This document shows, in pieces, positions 13,331 through 31,500 of a DNA stretch of 64,000 bases. The notes under the pieces are model-generated. The model did not search any database and was not told the origin of the DNA. It saw nothing but the letters and a program-made list of their open reading frames with translations. Every line of letters begins with the position of its first letter. The first letter of the stretch is position 1. Where the stretch lies: contig NC_049981.1 in NCBI RefSeq assembly GCF_000003815.2, forward strand, positions 21,025,645 to 21,089,644. Direction: 5' to 3'. The translations under genes were made by a program, and so were the position numbers. This stretch comes from Branchiostoma floridae (Eukaryota > Chordata > Leptocardii > Amphioxiformes > Branchiostomatidae).

Positions 13331-16300
13331 ATCACACGTATCGAGAGCATGCACCCTTCCAGGTATGAGTGGTTTGAACTAGTCACCTGTTATGTCAATC
13401 ATTCTCTGAATTTATGAACTATCACCCAGTCCTCATATTCCAGTGCTATGTTAGCAATTCCTGTCTTCTACGACAATAAGGCAATGTAAATGCCCTTACC
13501 AGAGGAGTTCAGAGGAGTAGTCAACACAGACGTGTTCAGGGACTTAAATTTTCCATACAGCTTTGCGCTGTTAAATGTAAGTACCTTAGTCGACGTATAT
13601 ACTGAACCCATAACTTGACCATCACGTTTAAAGTTTTTATTCAACACATGGCTACAAAGCACAAAGTGTAGGTAGTTGAAACTTTGTCTTACTTTTTGAA
13701 ACGGTAAAGTTACAACTTGGGTCTTTATGTACGTAGGTTCTTTGTTAGTACACTGACCCATAACAGACACGTGGTACTCCAGTACATCTGCCTATATCTT
13801 GCGCAGAAAGTGATATGCCAAACGATGTACATTGTTTAGTAGGACAAAAAATACACAAGTTTAAACCTCATTCAAGTAAAAACGCACCGTTTCGCAACTC
13901 ATTCACAGTAACCTGTAGTACCACGTCTGGCCGTCACGAGGCGATTTTACAAAGCGACCGTTGAACAGCAATCTCAAAGTTCTCTTAACGAATTTGGCAA
14001 CCATGATTATACAGATCCCAAATGAGTTCGAATACATGAGAAAATAATTGTGTCCACCTCAACAACTCAGCGTCTGAACACAAAACAAACTGCAAACACC
14101 AAAATTGGCAAAAATACACCAATTACTGATTTTTCTGCGGTGTTTTCTTTCTGATTGAGCGAATAGACGGCAAACATGTAAATCAAGGTGCAGGTAGAAG
14201 ATACATAGTTCATTATCGCTTGCTACACTTGATTAAAGAGCATGGCAGTTTTTTTAAAGTAAAAATATTGGCAAAGCAAAATTACAATGATAAGTGTGAA
14301 TATATACTACTGTTTTTACACCTACTTCAATCACATATGTATAACTATATTTGGAAATGCGCTTAAGATAATGAAATAAGAACAATAACTGAACCATAAA
14401 AGCAAATAATATCAAATGAAAAAAACTCAAGAAAGCTATTTTCCCCAAGCGTCTGTGACAAAACGGCAATAGCGTATAAAACAACAGAAATACAACACCA
14501 ACAGCAAGGTCATGATCATAAAACGCTTGTTAAATTCTCATTGCCACTACAGGAACCCTTCGATAAGAATGTATATAACTTGTGCAATATGTTGCCATGG
14601 GTCGTTATATCCGAAATAATGAGAAAATCGATTCAAATACAATCATCTTTCTCCATAACCATCCCGATGATATTCTAGGCCATGCCATATGCACTTCCAC
14701 ACAAACTTAGATATTGTTACTAGCTGGGCTCTCCGGCTTGGCAACTTTTCTCGGCTAAGGAGCGAACAGCACGTGGCGGATTTTGTAGGCTTCATGTCGT
14801 TCTTTGCGATGTACGTCCGCAGGAACGCTCGAGCACCGGTGGCTCCTCGCTGTCCATGCAGAGAAAATATTTCAATGGTCTCATAGGAAATTCTCCAAAG
14901 AGGGGTTCTCTTACGCTAGATCAGGACAGTAGGTACGACAACTGAGCATGCTATGTTGAGACGAAAATGCTGACTGGAAAAACAGTATTTGCAAGCAAAT
15001 ACATAATGTTTATATTCACTCGGTCTAACCTAAAATAGGTTAGACCGAGTGAAGATGATTCTTACTCATTCACAGTCATATATATATAGTGACCACCCAC
15101 TCCAGGTTGTCCTGCCACTCGCTACATATGAAATCGAACATCACAGGGTGTCTGCTACACCTCCCATGGCCACGTACGGTAACAGCTTTCTGGTCGAGGT
15201 CTTTGACGCTATTTACTTGGAACGTAAGGAAGAAGAAGAAATTGGCCAAAATATTATGTTTCCCTTCCGTGAAGGTAAGACAAATAATGATGTATTGCTA
15301 CGTTTACCTGAAAGAGAAACATTTTATCCCCGTCCTCTAGCTGAAAGTCTGTTGTCTTCACGTAGTCACTGTCCACTCCAATGGTCCTCTCCACGTCGTC
15401 AACCTGAGACAAAGTTAACCATGGATTCCAGTCAGTTGGATGACAGGGAAAGATGGATGTCATATAGTCATGTTGACTGGAATGCAATACACTAGCTACC
15501 ACGTGCACATGCATGTATATTGCCAATGTGTGTATTTAACACTCGTTCAAGACTAAACGATCAATTGACTGTTCATAGTAGTCGTGAGTCTAAGGTGGAA
15601 GAGAGTCACTTTTGTGTATCCGGAGAAAAGCTAAGTACGTCTCGATCGATTGTGATGATATTAGATGTGTGTAGTGCTAAAGACTACTGTAGTGCTGGAG
15701 TTCAGGGTCGACTTAAGTCCTCCAGGTGGCTGACCATGGTATTGCAGCAGAAGGTCCGGTTTTTGTATCTTTTATCACGGACATGCTGCGGTCTAGTTAT
15801 TAGAAATTTTAAAAGGTTATCCAACATTGTCATTGATTGCAATCATAAAGGAACAACAACACACAATGCTGAATGTTTGCATCCATCCATGCATCAGCCC
15901 AAAACATTTCAGGCAATGACAGATTCAAAGCAAACCAGCTACTTACAGTGTTCGTTCGTACAATTCGTATAATGATTTATTCCAAGGATTTTAGACTGTT
16001 AATTGCCTAGTTTTCTCTGCGTACCTTGTTGTACACTTTCTTCCCGAGAACTCCGAGGATATCCATGTACTTCAGGGTGTATTCCTTGAGACCGGAGACT
16101 CGCTGCCTCTTCTCTTCCATACTCCGGGTCATCCATCTGAAACCTCTGTTGGTGAAGAACTCATGAACCTCCTGGAAGGTCAGCTTTAAAGAAGAATCAA
16201 ACATTTAAGTTAATAAAACAATACTAGCAAGCTTTTGTCTTCAACCAGACACACCTCGGAACTAGGTAATTGCTTTAAACATCGGTTAAAGCCCATAGTA

Positions 16301-16565
16301 TGTCGTCTCTGGCTGAAAATAAACAAAAAATAAACATAATAAAGCATGTAATCAAAGTATGCAAAATCCACGGTGAAAATCACAGACCTCTCCATCTTTG
16401 TTAGCGTCCATTTGATCGAAGAGTTGGTCTACGGAGTATGTGTTCCCAAAGAGCTTCTCCTTTTGTTTACTAGTCAGAGAGTTGTTTCCTGCCTGTGGGC
16501 AGAAAATATGTTTGACATGACGAAACATCTCTCTACTCACACTGCGCGATCATTGGTCGTACGAT
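13331..16565. repeat. Segmental duplication, copy B
   Basis: This is the second copy of the 1929-5299 block, displaced by ~11.3 kb, same orientation. It has many substitutions and small indels, so it is not a recent or assembly-only duplicate. Its right edge abuts a 20-bp tandem repeat at 16593-16672. It carries an 18-bp inverted duplication at 15015-15053 that copy A lacks. Confidence 0.85.
14700..16492 (-). pseudogene. Truncated 3' copy of the patatin-like gene
   Basis: Counterparts of the last five exons lie at 16492-16388, 16308-16255, 16183-16025, 15403-15308 and from 14849 downward. The first four keep exact lengths (105, 54, 159, 96 nt), splice dinucleotides and open frames, with several amino-acid changes (for example AGNNSLTSKQ for AGKNSLTDKE). 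The terminal exon has lost 31 bp relative to copy A, so the frame shifts after KPTKSA and the original stop is passed. No exon with GGGARG, GVSAG or DGG lies upstream before 17.46 kb, so no phospholipase activity is possible. It could be transcribed as a short EF-hand-like product, but a decaying fragment is the simpler reading. Confidence 0.75.
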
Positions 16566-16592
16566 TATGGTTTTCTATTCCGGTCAAAACTC

Positions 16593-16672
16593 AACTACGC
16601 CGTACTTCGGCCAACTACGCCGAACTTTGCAAAACTACGCCGTACTTTGAAAAACTACGCCTTAAGTACGCC
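16593..16672. repeat. 20-bp tandem repeat at duplication breakpoint
   Basis: Four units of a sequence like aactacgccgtactttgaaa repeat every 20 bp, ~30 bp beyond where copy B of the duplication ends. The rest of 16673-17462 shows no gene. Confidence 0.7.
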
Positions 16673-18479
16673 GAAGTTGCCGCCAGTGAAGTACGGCCTG
16701 ACTCAACTACAATCTGGCCAGTAAATATGGTCCTACCTGTGACACAAAATTGTTGACAGCGTCAGCGATCTTCAAACTTGCAGCGCTGACCTGTAAATGC
16801 TGTCTAACTGGTGGTCTGTAGAATATATTGCTATTTAACCTTTTCCGGCTGTCCTTCACTAACTGACTTGAGGCAAAATCGCCAAGGTCAGTGAGAAACG
16901 AAAATACTCATTGTGAAAGTCAGGATCTAACTTGCATAATGCATCGTTTTCAATGAACTCTCATACATGTGACATTTGTAGCTGAGAAGGGAGGACTATA
17001 TCGTTAGGTAATTTATTTGTACACATACATAACTGATTTGCACAATTGACGAGGAATATTATGATTCTATACTGGTACATGGCGAGAATTCGATACTTGC
17101 GGCATTAAAAAAATATGTTCAAATAAAATTTTATTTTAAGTTTAAACAAATAACTAAACACACAGTGTATTGTATACCGAACTATAGATGTTATAATCCT
17201 TGCCACACCTTTCGATGTACGATAGTGGGAGTAGTAGAGTAGTAAAGCTGTGTGTCTTTTAGAAATATAGTTTTTACGAGCTCCTAATCCCCCCTCCCCC
17301 AATTTATAGCCCCAATCGCCACTTGAAACACAGAAAGAAATCAATGCTAACATTGTAACAATAAAAAATGGAGCAGTAGGCGGAACTTGAATCAGCGGAC
17401 ATTTGCATTTATATACAATATATATAAAAATCTAATTTGCCTTTTCTGTATTTTCCTGCCAGTTGTAACTGGAAACTGATCGTGGATAACGCATCAGACG
17501 GTGGGTATCATCTGGAGTACGTTCACCGCGATCTGTCCTCCAATCTTGACCTCAGTACCTTCCGCACAGAGGTGGGAGACCTTTTTAACATGCAGGTAAG
17601 TCGATTGATTCCCTTGGCGTTTCTTCCATATTGAACACCTTTCTCCAGGACTAGATACGGTTATTAAAGGTAGCTTTAGACAACATGACTAATTAATTTG
17701 ACATCATTACACCACTGTTAGTTAAAATCTGTTTTTTTTTTCCGATGGCGACGCTAACACAACTTGACTGCCATCTTGTCTGTACTTGTTAATCTATGTT
17801 TGCTCAATAAAAAAGTTGCTTACTTTTGATACATAAACGAAGAACGAATTTAGAGCCAAAGAATACTATTTAGATCTGTTCTTCTTTTAGTTCTTCTCCT
17901 TCCAATGTTCTCCTCATCTGTAGAAAGCCGGGTACATTGAGGTCTTTCACGGTTTTTGAGGCCCTGGTCGATCTGTGTACGTGTGACGTCCATATCACAT
18001 CAGATTTATCTTTCTTTCTAATCGTGTATCTGATACGAATACAAATTTTAGGAGTGCATTGGCAAAGCAGACGGCGATGATAGTGTAAAGCGTCAGCGCA
18101 TTGGGACGAAGGCGGTGTACTCCTGTATCTATCCGAACCTGCTGGTTAACAGGTACGGGCGTGATTTTTTATGTGTTTATCTCAACACTTTATGTGCTTA
18201 ACTCGAAATTTCATTGTCCAAGCTGGACCACATGATACACATAATTTCAATAACTTTATCCAAGGAGGTTTTAACCCCTCGCTTTATCCGTGTTCCATCA
18301 GAAACACCTTGTGAGAGGGGGCAGGATTTGCGCTCTTAGAAAATATGGCCTTAGTCGATGTTGTACTTGGACATTTATCTGCCTGTTTTATAAAAACAAC
18401 GGTTCTTGGTGAATGTCAATGTGCAGATAGTGTTGGGACATTGTCGCACCAAATCCGTAGCGTGTTTTTGGCACACATT

Positions 18480-18615
18480 TAGACACATTAACCGAAGACG
18501 CTCGGTGGGTGTTGCTCCATTGAAAGGGAAAGCCGTGTAAAGCACCTTTCCCAACGTTGGTGCATGATCGGGACCTCTTGACTCCGAGCCCAACGCTCTA
18601 CCAGTTACGCCACAC
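18480..18615 (-). repeat. SINE fragment, tRNA/Meta-like type
   Basis: In minus orientation it reads taactggtagagcgttgggc and later ttgggaaaggtgctttacac, the layout of a tRNA-headed SINE with a conserved central domain. It lies in an intron of the Rieske remnant. Confidence 0.5.
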
Positions 18616-19159
18616 CAACCACATAAATATGCATGTTTAAAAAAGTTTTAAATGTTCACTACAGTATGTCGACTAAAGAGTACAACGTACCGGAAAAGCT
18701 CTGTAAATTTGTTTAGACAAGTTTTAAAAGGAGAGAAGAGACTGTAGATTTTAGATGATATCGAAATGTAACCTCTTTACACCTCTACTTAGTTACATGA
18801 CTCAATGCATTTAGCCCATGTTCGGCAAGAATATGCAATAAAGATCATTGTCATTGTCAATAAACAGGTATGGTCCCTGGTTGGACATCAACATCGTGCT
18901 TCCCCTGGGGCCTGACCGCTCTCTGATGATTTATGACTTCTACCTGAAAGAGACATTCGAGAACGAGATGAGCAAAACAGAGGTAGGATGGTAAAGGGCG
19001 GTTTAGTTCTAGCTCTCTTGTGAAGTACAGTATATGTTCCTTGCCTTCATTAGTCTACGGAGGTTGTGAGGAATCGCTCTTCATCTTTTTTTCTATGTAC
19101 TTTTAGACAGACGAGGACAATCTGGCACTGCACTCAAGTTAGTAACTTATATTAACAAT

Positions 19160-19365
19160 GACACACAGTACAGACAGAAGGTAAAGGCAGTCTTTTACCT
19201 TCCCCGACCGAAGTCAGGTACCCATTCTTACACCTGGGTGAAGTGAGGAAGGTCATGTAAAGTGCCCCAAAGGGCACATCGTTGGGGGCACGGCGGGGAT
19301 CGAACTCAGGACCTCTAGATCCCGAGCCGAACGCTCTACCGGTTACGCCTAGCCCGACGCCACGC
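19160..19365 (-). repeat. SINE, tRNA-headed
   Basis: The minus strand shows taaccggtagagcgttcggc, a B box GAGTTCGATCC, then ggcactttacatgaccttcc. It is related to the copies at 18480-18615 and 63150-63620. Confidence 0.55.
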
Positions 19366-19842
19366 CCGACGCTCTTCATTGTGTCATCGATAGTGTGCAG
19401 AATTTGGAATGTCCATTTGGAATCAGATGAACAGTGTAATATTACTCCATCTACACTGTGAATGTACTCTTCAACACTGAAGGCAGACATGCCGAGTGGA
19501 ACCCGAGATTTTTTAAATCAAAATGATCTGCGTCATATTCATGGACATTTGTGCATATTCACGAGAACATCTGTATTTACCCAAAACTCATGATACCATT
19601 TACAAAATTGTCCCATCCTCTTAATTACAGTTGGCAAACTTCATCGACCAGAGCCTTCAGGGCAGTGACCAGGTGTAGCAGGAGGACACGAGGGTGTGTG
19701 AGGGGGTTCAGAGGGGCATGGAGTCCACTGCGTTCAACGTGGGGCGGTACGCGCCGGACCGGAAATGCCCGTGCACGCCTTCCATCTCCAACTGGCGCGG
19801 GATCTGAGGGCAGGGCTGGAGTCAATGGATAGTTCCGACTAA

Positions 19843-20502
19843 AGGAATCATCTTATAACGTAGGCAAAGCCAGTTGTGAGCTTTCTCCATCAATGTCATT
19901 ATGGGGAATTGTGCAGGGATATTTCTTAATAAAGGAATTTTCTTAACATAGGCAAAGCCCGTTTTTAGCTGTCTCTATCAATTTCATTACGGGGAATTGT
20001 GCAATTGAATAAGGGGTGCAATTGAATAATGTTAGAATATAATAATGGTGAACAAATATTCAAGCTAAGGTAAATACAAATGGGTGCTCCAATGATGGTA
20101 CCAAGAACGATATATGTAATCTATATAATGTAATCATGTATGAATCCCTTGCTTTAAGACGAACACACTCTAGTATGTAAAAAGTCCATTTGAGCACATA
20201 GAGGTTTAGGCAGATTTATTGGAATTACTGTAGGAAAGCGCGTGGCATTTGCTGTAAGTCACACATGGTAAGCCGTTTTAATGGTTATGTTACACTGGTG
20301 GTAGATTGGTAAGAAATTCAACCTGGTATTATTAGGCAGGCCTTCATCTGTCCGTTAGGTTAGTCTATGGTTCTACATGTAATATACAAAAAAATGGAAT
20401 TAAAAACTGCTTTTCTCTGTACCTTGGTAAGGAAACACTAGTACGGCGTTAGATCCTGGCAAACGACTATTTTTAGCTGTTGCCTTGACAACGGCACTTT
20501 GG
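19843..20502. other. Intergenic spacer between Rieske remnant and GST
   Basis: A short direct repeat is seen (ggaattgtgca at ~19909 and ~19992, with similar flanks). No gene was recognised. Confidence 0.4.
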
Positions 20503-24943
<4,441 letters not shown>

Positions 24944-27938
24944 CCCGTCAGTGTTGTTGTTCTCACGACTGTCTGAGGCAGAAGCAGACTGTGCACTGGC
25001 TCGGTGTGTCTCGCGCCGGTGTTGGGTGGCGCCCTGAGGACCTGCCCTACAGGTTCCTTATATAAAGTACAGAAAGCAGCAGGTCGCGGGGAGGTTCACT
25101 AAACAACAAGAAAGAAAGAGTTTTCGCAAAATAGAAGAGAGAGAGGGGGGGGGGGGGCGGAGAGAGACTGAAGAGAAGGGGGTGAGAGAGAATGCGATTA
25201 AGAGAGGGGCTGAGAGATAGAGTGAACTTGGTAAATTTCGCGATCGCTTTCTCTGACAATTGCATGATGTGTTGTATGTCAATAATAATGATAATGATAA
25301 TACAGGTGGTCGTACTTTCCTTGCTACGATCAAATCTTGCATTTCATTATTCTTAGAGCTGCACTCTTTCATATCCCACATATACTCCATTCCTCTGAAT
25401 TTCACCTTTATTTCATTCAACGCGTTTCATGAGTCTAACGGATTTTTTAAAATGTTGATAAACTGAATGCTAGATAGAGCTCTCTCACCCCTTCGTTTCA
25501 TCTATGCACCATATACACCTTATGCCGGTTTTTGTTGTATTATTTACCCTGTAAACCGTCTATATATATATCATGGTGTAACACACCAGGGTTGTACTGA
25601 AGAGTACAAGTTGTACAACTGAACAGATTTAAGTGTTCCACTCGCACCTGAAAGGACCCATCTTTTAGGTAAATTTGGTGGGTTCTTTTACATGCTTGAG
25701 GCGCGGCTTTCCTCACAGATTCTTGTATTCTGGTTGACCCCTGATGCCTCTGTTTTGCGAATTCACGATGACAGAGCAAAAACGGGAGGAGGTACGTACG
25801 TAGAACCAGATCAGCGTGCCCTAAGGTATACGGATCAAGGCCGCGGCTTACGTCACGAGATCCCCCGGCCTGTCGACATGTTGTACCCTGGTTGTGTAGT
25901 CGTGAAACAACCTTGAGTTCGGTCGAGTGGTAGAAATTGGGCCAGACGAAGTCGATTATACGGATAAGGTGCGCATTAATTCACGTCCGTTTCCAAAAAA
26001 AAAAATGTTGCCTGCAAATGAGAGTATATATAGATATCTTTATACAGTATATACCGCAAGTTGAAAATTGATACTAGAATGCCAAAATCAATTTCAAAGG
26101 CAAACAAAAAGAAGACGTGGAATACCAAAAATAAAGAGTTCATTGTTTGATAGACAGTGTTTTCAGTCAGTTGTACAACCTTCCTTGCAACTTAAGATTT
26201 TTGAACGATCGTATAATTTTCGGGCTGCCCAGAGAATGTCATCCCTAAAATGTACTTAGTACGGCCTTATCAGCGAGGATTAAGCTTAAGGTTGTGATTT
26301 CCAAGCAGATGTTGGGTGGTTAGGTGACTGTCCGTTTGTCCGACACACAACCCTTCAAACGATAATTGTGACGAATAATAAGAAAACATTATCAACAACC
26401 GTCTGCTTTGAGATAAGTTGGACTCTTCGGTCGGTCTCGAAGAAGTACATGTGTACAGCCGGTTGGGATCTGGACACCCGTTTTTAACTTGATATTGACC
26501 CCCCTCTCAATGTCTTTGCATTCTGCGCATTGATTTTGGGGTTTCATCTGTACTCGTTGTCAAACTGCAACTGGTTAGCGTATGACAAGATGTACATTTT
26601 TAAAGACTCCGAGCTTTAATAAACTCCTGCAGACACACTTCCGCAATCGACCAGTATACTTATTATAGTAAATTGTTCACGTCAGTAGGTGACAAGAAAT
26701 GTGTCGAAATTTCCAATTATAATATGTCAATATCGTTTAAAAAGATAAGCAACATATTCATATAGTTCAACAACTACAATTAGCTTTAAAAGTATATTAG
26801 TACCTCATTGGCCGTGATGACACTTTTATCAATGAGCATCGTGACTGATTTCGAGGGTGCGTCGCCTTTCGGTACTGAAATATCCCGGGTTTGTTTTGTG
26901 AGACGCTCGCATTGTCAGCTCTTGTACATGTGTTCGTCCTAAATATAGGATCATGGCAAATATGTCATTATCATTGTTAATCGAAACAGATCATAGCATA
27001 ACAGTTATGCACAATATTATGCAATTCATAAGCTTTAACGACGGAGATATGAAATATTTTTTGTGGGAATTTGGTATACGGAATACCACTTTCAGAATGT
27101 CGAAGACTAAATATTGGTAGCACTTTGTTTGCAATTCATTGATATAAATTTCAAAGCAGATGTGTGGTATTGGCTTGATTCCGTACGTTTTGAAAACAAA
27201 CGGCGTTCAACCAAGACAAAGACAATTATATATCAAACCACACATCCGCTTGAAGAATAGCGGAGATAGCGGTACATCGCAGTTGTATTTATGTAATGTT
27301 ACACCATCCGTGACCTGCAAATGACCGCAAATGTGGCTGGACCGATCACTACATATGGGATTGGATGTGTTCCGACATTTCCAGGGCTCGTTTCAGTAGT
27401 TAGAATAAAATCAAATCTAAAAAAAAGTGCATGTCTACAAAAAAAATTGATCACTGCACGGAACCCTTTTCTAGGGTTCAGTTCTTCGAATTATCGCTCG
27501 AATATACAACCCATTAAAGCATCAAATGGTTTGCCCCCGTAATTTCCATACTCAGCATTCTATCGCAACCTGCAGGTCGCAGTCTGATCGGTCAACGAAA
27601 ATTTATTTAGAATCTACCAAACCAGACAGACCCATGGGGAGGGTGTGACCGTGACGTTTTGACGGCTTCTGAACACAGATTGTGTTTGTGAAATATTGCT
27701 GTTGTAAAGAGCAACCTCTATTGTAGCGTTGCCGCTGCGTTGGTCATGAAGGGTAACGTTAGAGTATACTAGTACCAGAATATCTATCCCCAGAACCCTT
27801 GCAAAGCTTTTAGATGGTTCCGCTCGGATCTACTCCCATTGCCACATCAGTCATCACTCTTGTCTGCACGAGGGCTGTGGTTCGATAGACGATTTTAAGA
27901 CATCTTCTAAACAATAGCGATCGTCCTATTTTGTAAAG
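24944..27938. other. Shared upstream region of the head-to-head GST pair
   Basis: It contains the TATA-like box at 25056-25064, then a purine-rich tract at ~25110-25225 including a 13-G run. No exon was recognised elsewhere. Regulatory sharing by the two GSTs is possible but the 3 kb distance is long. Confidence 0.4.
25056..25064 (-). promoter_or_regulatory. TATA-like box of the minus-strand GST gene
   Basis: The minus strand reads TATATAAGG here, 113-121 nt upstream of the ATG at 24943. That spacing would leave a leader of roughly 80-90 nt. It is a candidate only; no transcript data are available. Confidence 0.45.
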
Positions 27939-28536
<598 letters not shown>

Positions 28537-31500
28537 GTAGGTAATACGTAGTGCCAGCCAGAAAATCATAAGGACCGTTTAAATAGCGATCGGGTTCGCT
28601 TAAAAGGCTGGGCTGTCTACCAGGCCAGGCTACCTGGCCTGTCTACCTGGCCTGGCTATCACGTCAGGCTGCTCAGATCCCCCCATTCATAGCCCCATCA
28701 TGTGGCACTCAGCCAAAATAGCTGATTGACAGGCATAGTAATTGCTAATTTCAAACCCTGTCAGTGCCCTGAGGTTGGCCTGTCCACTGGCTGGACCCTT
28801 CGGGAATGTGTCTGGGAGGCCTTCCTTTACGGACTGTGTCAGGAACACATTCAAGTACTGTACCAGCACTGTGTTCGGTACATGCTTTAGGTTGTTAGAC
28901 CTAGAAAACAGAGGTCATGGGTTCAAATCTTTTGACATGTCACAAAATCTGTGCTGATTACAGTACTTAAAATCCCCACTCCAACTTGTACAAGGGGGTT
29001 GGAGAGAATATTGGCAGTGGAAGGAGAGGATTGGGCTCTGTCCTAGACACAAAAAGCGTGGCAATGAAAAAGCATTGCCATGGCGACGGTAATATCGTTT
29101 GTCTTTGTTATACATGTATTTGGTATCTTGATAGAGATGATTGAGGAATTGTATGCTTGATAAGTCATGGTCATGTTCCGGGCTGTATGTGCTAGTGTCG
29201 TAGTGTCGCGTCACGTTGTCCTTGATGTGCTGTGTAGTATGATGTTGTTAATGGTGTGGTTTAGATGGTGTTGTATATGGATTGGTAGCAAGGTCTGTAT
29301 TATTAAAGTGAAAAATTGTCACCTGTGTAGAATCAAATACATAGATGCGGTCTGTTGTAATCTATCACAATGTTCATGTGAAACCGTCTGTAATTTGCCG
29401 ATGACAACAAATACCAAGATATTGGAAACAACTGCAACATTGAGGTATGTGCTTTTTCTGTACACCTTAAGTACATCGATATAGATACGCGCATAAAAGG
29501 AATGCAAAACATATTAGTCCCTACAATCTTATGTCTGTGCGTGTGAGTGAACCCCATTATCATATGAGCTTTTATGTTGTACTGTTACGTCCATAGCGAC
29601 TTCTCTGAGCGGACCAAAGGTACACATGGCTGTACGCCAAGGTGATCATGGCCAACAGGAAGGATGTCGCTTCGTAACATGGTCCATGGCGGTGTGGAAA
29701 TGCTCAGATCATATGCAGCAATGAAATATAACGTTACCCAATTAGTGTAATTTGCAATGTTATAGATTCTAATTACAGGGGGACCGCAAAATTCCACCGC
29801 AGCTTTAAAATTGAACTTTAGACAAACGACAACCTTAGCTGAACGCGCGCGCAATTACGGCATTATTTAAACGTCTCGTTTGTAAGATGCATATAACCTC
29901 GCACAAGTTAAATATTACCATAGAGAAATATCAAAACAATTAACAAAGTTGAAATTAGAAAGTTTATTTCAAGCATGCTACATGTTACATTGATATTGTG
30001 CAATAATCTGCGCCTGGCCAGATAAGTGTTGGGTTTCGGGTAATCCATTTTATGTCATCGGTTCCAAGGAAACAAGGTATCTGGCCAACGCCGCAATGTT
30101 GACATCTATAGGTGTATGAATAAGCCATTCTATAACATCTGTTTAAAGATCAAGAGCTGAACGACCTTCTGTGACATACAGGGAGATACAACCAAGTTAC
30201 GGTAGTTTGGTGCTTGCGGGTAAAAACTTCTCGGTTCCGTTGAAATACGGGTCAAAGATTTGGCGTTTCGTGGATCTTTAAACGTGCCAGCTGTGATTAA
30301 AACGCAAACGGACACTCCTTCATCGGGGACTTCCAACTTTGGAATGCACGTGATTATGATTATTGTGATTATTATTATGCAGAAGCCACTGTTCATACCG
30401 ACTTAGTTTTGTTCCGTGCTACTCGGTGTACGTGTCACTTCGGTGGCAATTCGGGTCGATGACCTGTTCCGACTTTTACGTCTGCCCTCTAAAGCTACCC
30501 TCAAACGCGGGGCGAATAATTTCTTATCCTGAACTTTATTCTTTATCCAAACAAGGACTTCCAGGCCCTTGTCCCAAGAATTTTGCTAGTTTTTCCCATA
30601 CGTCCACGTTTTGGTGCAGTGACCCAGCGATGAACGTTTTGGTGTCCCGGAAGGGTAGTGAGGTCGGGTTCACGTCAATCTGGAGGGTACCGCCTCTTCC
30701 GCCGGGACACGTGTTCGTCGGGCCCATGCCAGCCACGGGGTGCCCTCCCATGTGACCTACGTGGTGGCTTGTGCCGTGCGTCTATGGCAGAATAACTATG
30801 CAGCACATTATCTTTTGTTACAAAACAACTGACAAAAGGGGAGGTAAGTTGGTCACTCATATGATTTGGATTGTATTTAGAAATATCTGGTGTATAGATG
30901 TCATGTATGCCTTCCTTTTACTTAGCCGTATTGTGTGATGAATGTGATGATTTGTATAAGCTTGCCGCTTGGTGAGTTGGGTGGCCGGGGCCCTTAACGG
31001 ACGCTGGGTGCTACAGGGAAAACATGAGATGGGGCATATCTTAGTTTAAAGTTATGTAGGGAGAAAGAGACATGTCATGCATTTGCGTGAGCGTGATTAT
31101 CGTCGCGGTGGTTCTGCTCTGTTCTGTGAGTGTGAGTGGTTCTGTTCTAGTAATCAGTGGCGGTTTGTTTACATCTCCGTGGAAGGGGGAGGCGATCATG
31201 TGGTACTTATTTCCTCGTGGCCCTCTCTCACGGGTGGCTCTTGTTATCAGTAACGCATGTATTCTGATCTGTCAACTAGGCCTGAACAAACACAGAAACC
31301 GCTAAACCATGTGTAGGACGGTGATACCCAACTTTAATGCTCGTCAAAAAATGGACATCACTAGCTCTGTATCGTGGGCTGTCCTGTTTTGTCATCTTTT
31401 AGCACTACATCCTCTAATCAAACCTCTTTGTGACTAGGACGTGTCTTACTTGTCTATTATGCCTTCAAAACATTAACATCTTGTCAAATTATACCTACCA

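Larger units (their letters stand above)
17463..19842 (+). pseudogene. Rieske non-heme oxygenase (choline-monooxygenase-like), 5'-truncated and disabled
   Basis: Exons at 17463-17595, 18052-18152, 18868-18982 and 19631-19842 join in consistent phases. The first encodes CNWKLIVDNASDGGYHLEYVH, the mononuclear-iron region of ring-hydroxylating oxygenase alpha subunits, closest in layout to choline monooxygenase (DGGYH-x4-H). The second and third match the catalytic-domain continuation (VYSCIYPNLLVNRYGPW). The last exon reads FIDQSLQGSDQV, then TAG at 19676-19678 where the family has Gln, then continues QEDTRVCEGVQRGMES. It then needs a one-base shift near 19765 to read PVHAFHLQLARDL to a TAA at 19840-19842. 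No Rieske [2Fe-2S] exon is found upstream, where copy B of the patatin duplication sits. A sequencing error or an allele-specific null remains possible. Confidence 0.7.

Noticed and set aside
19107-19141. Small exon (TDEDNLALHS) in the Rieske remnant
   Set aside because: It lacks a usable donor in the phase needed; the flanking exons join directly in phase without it.
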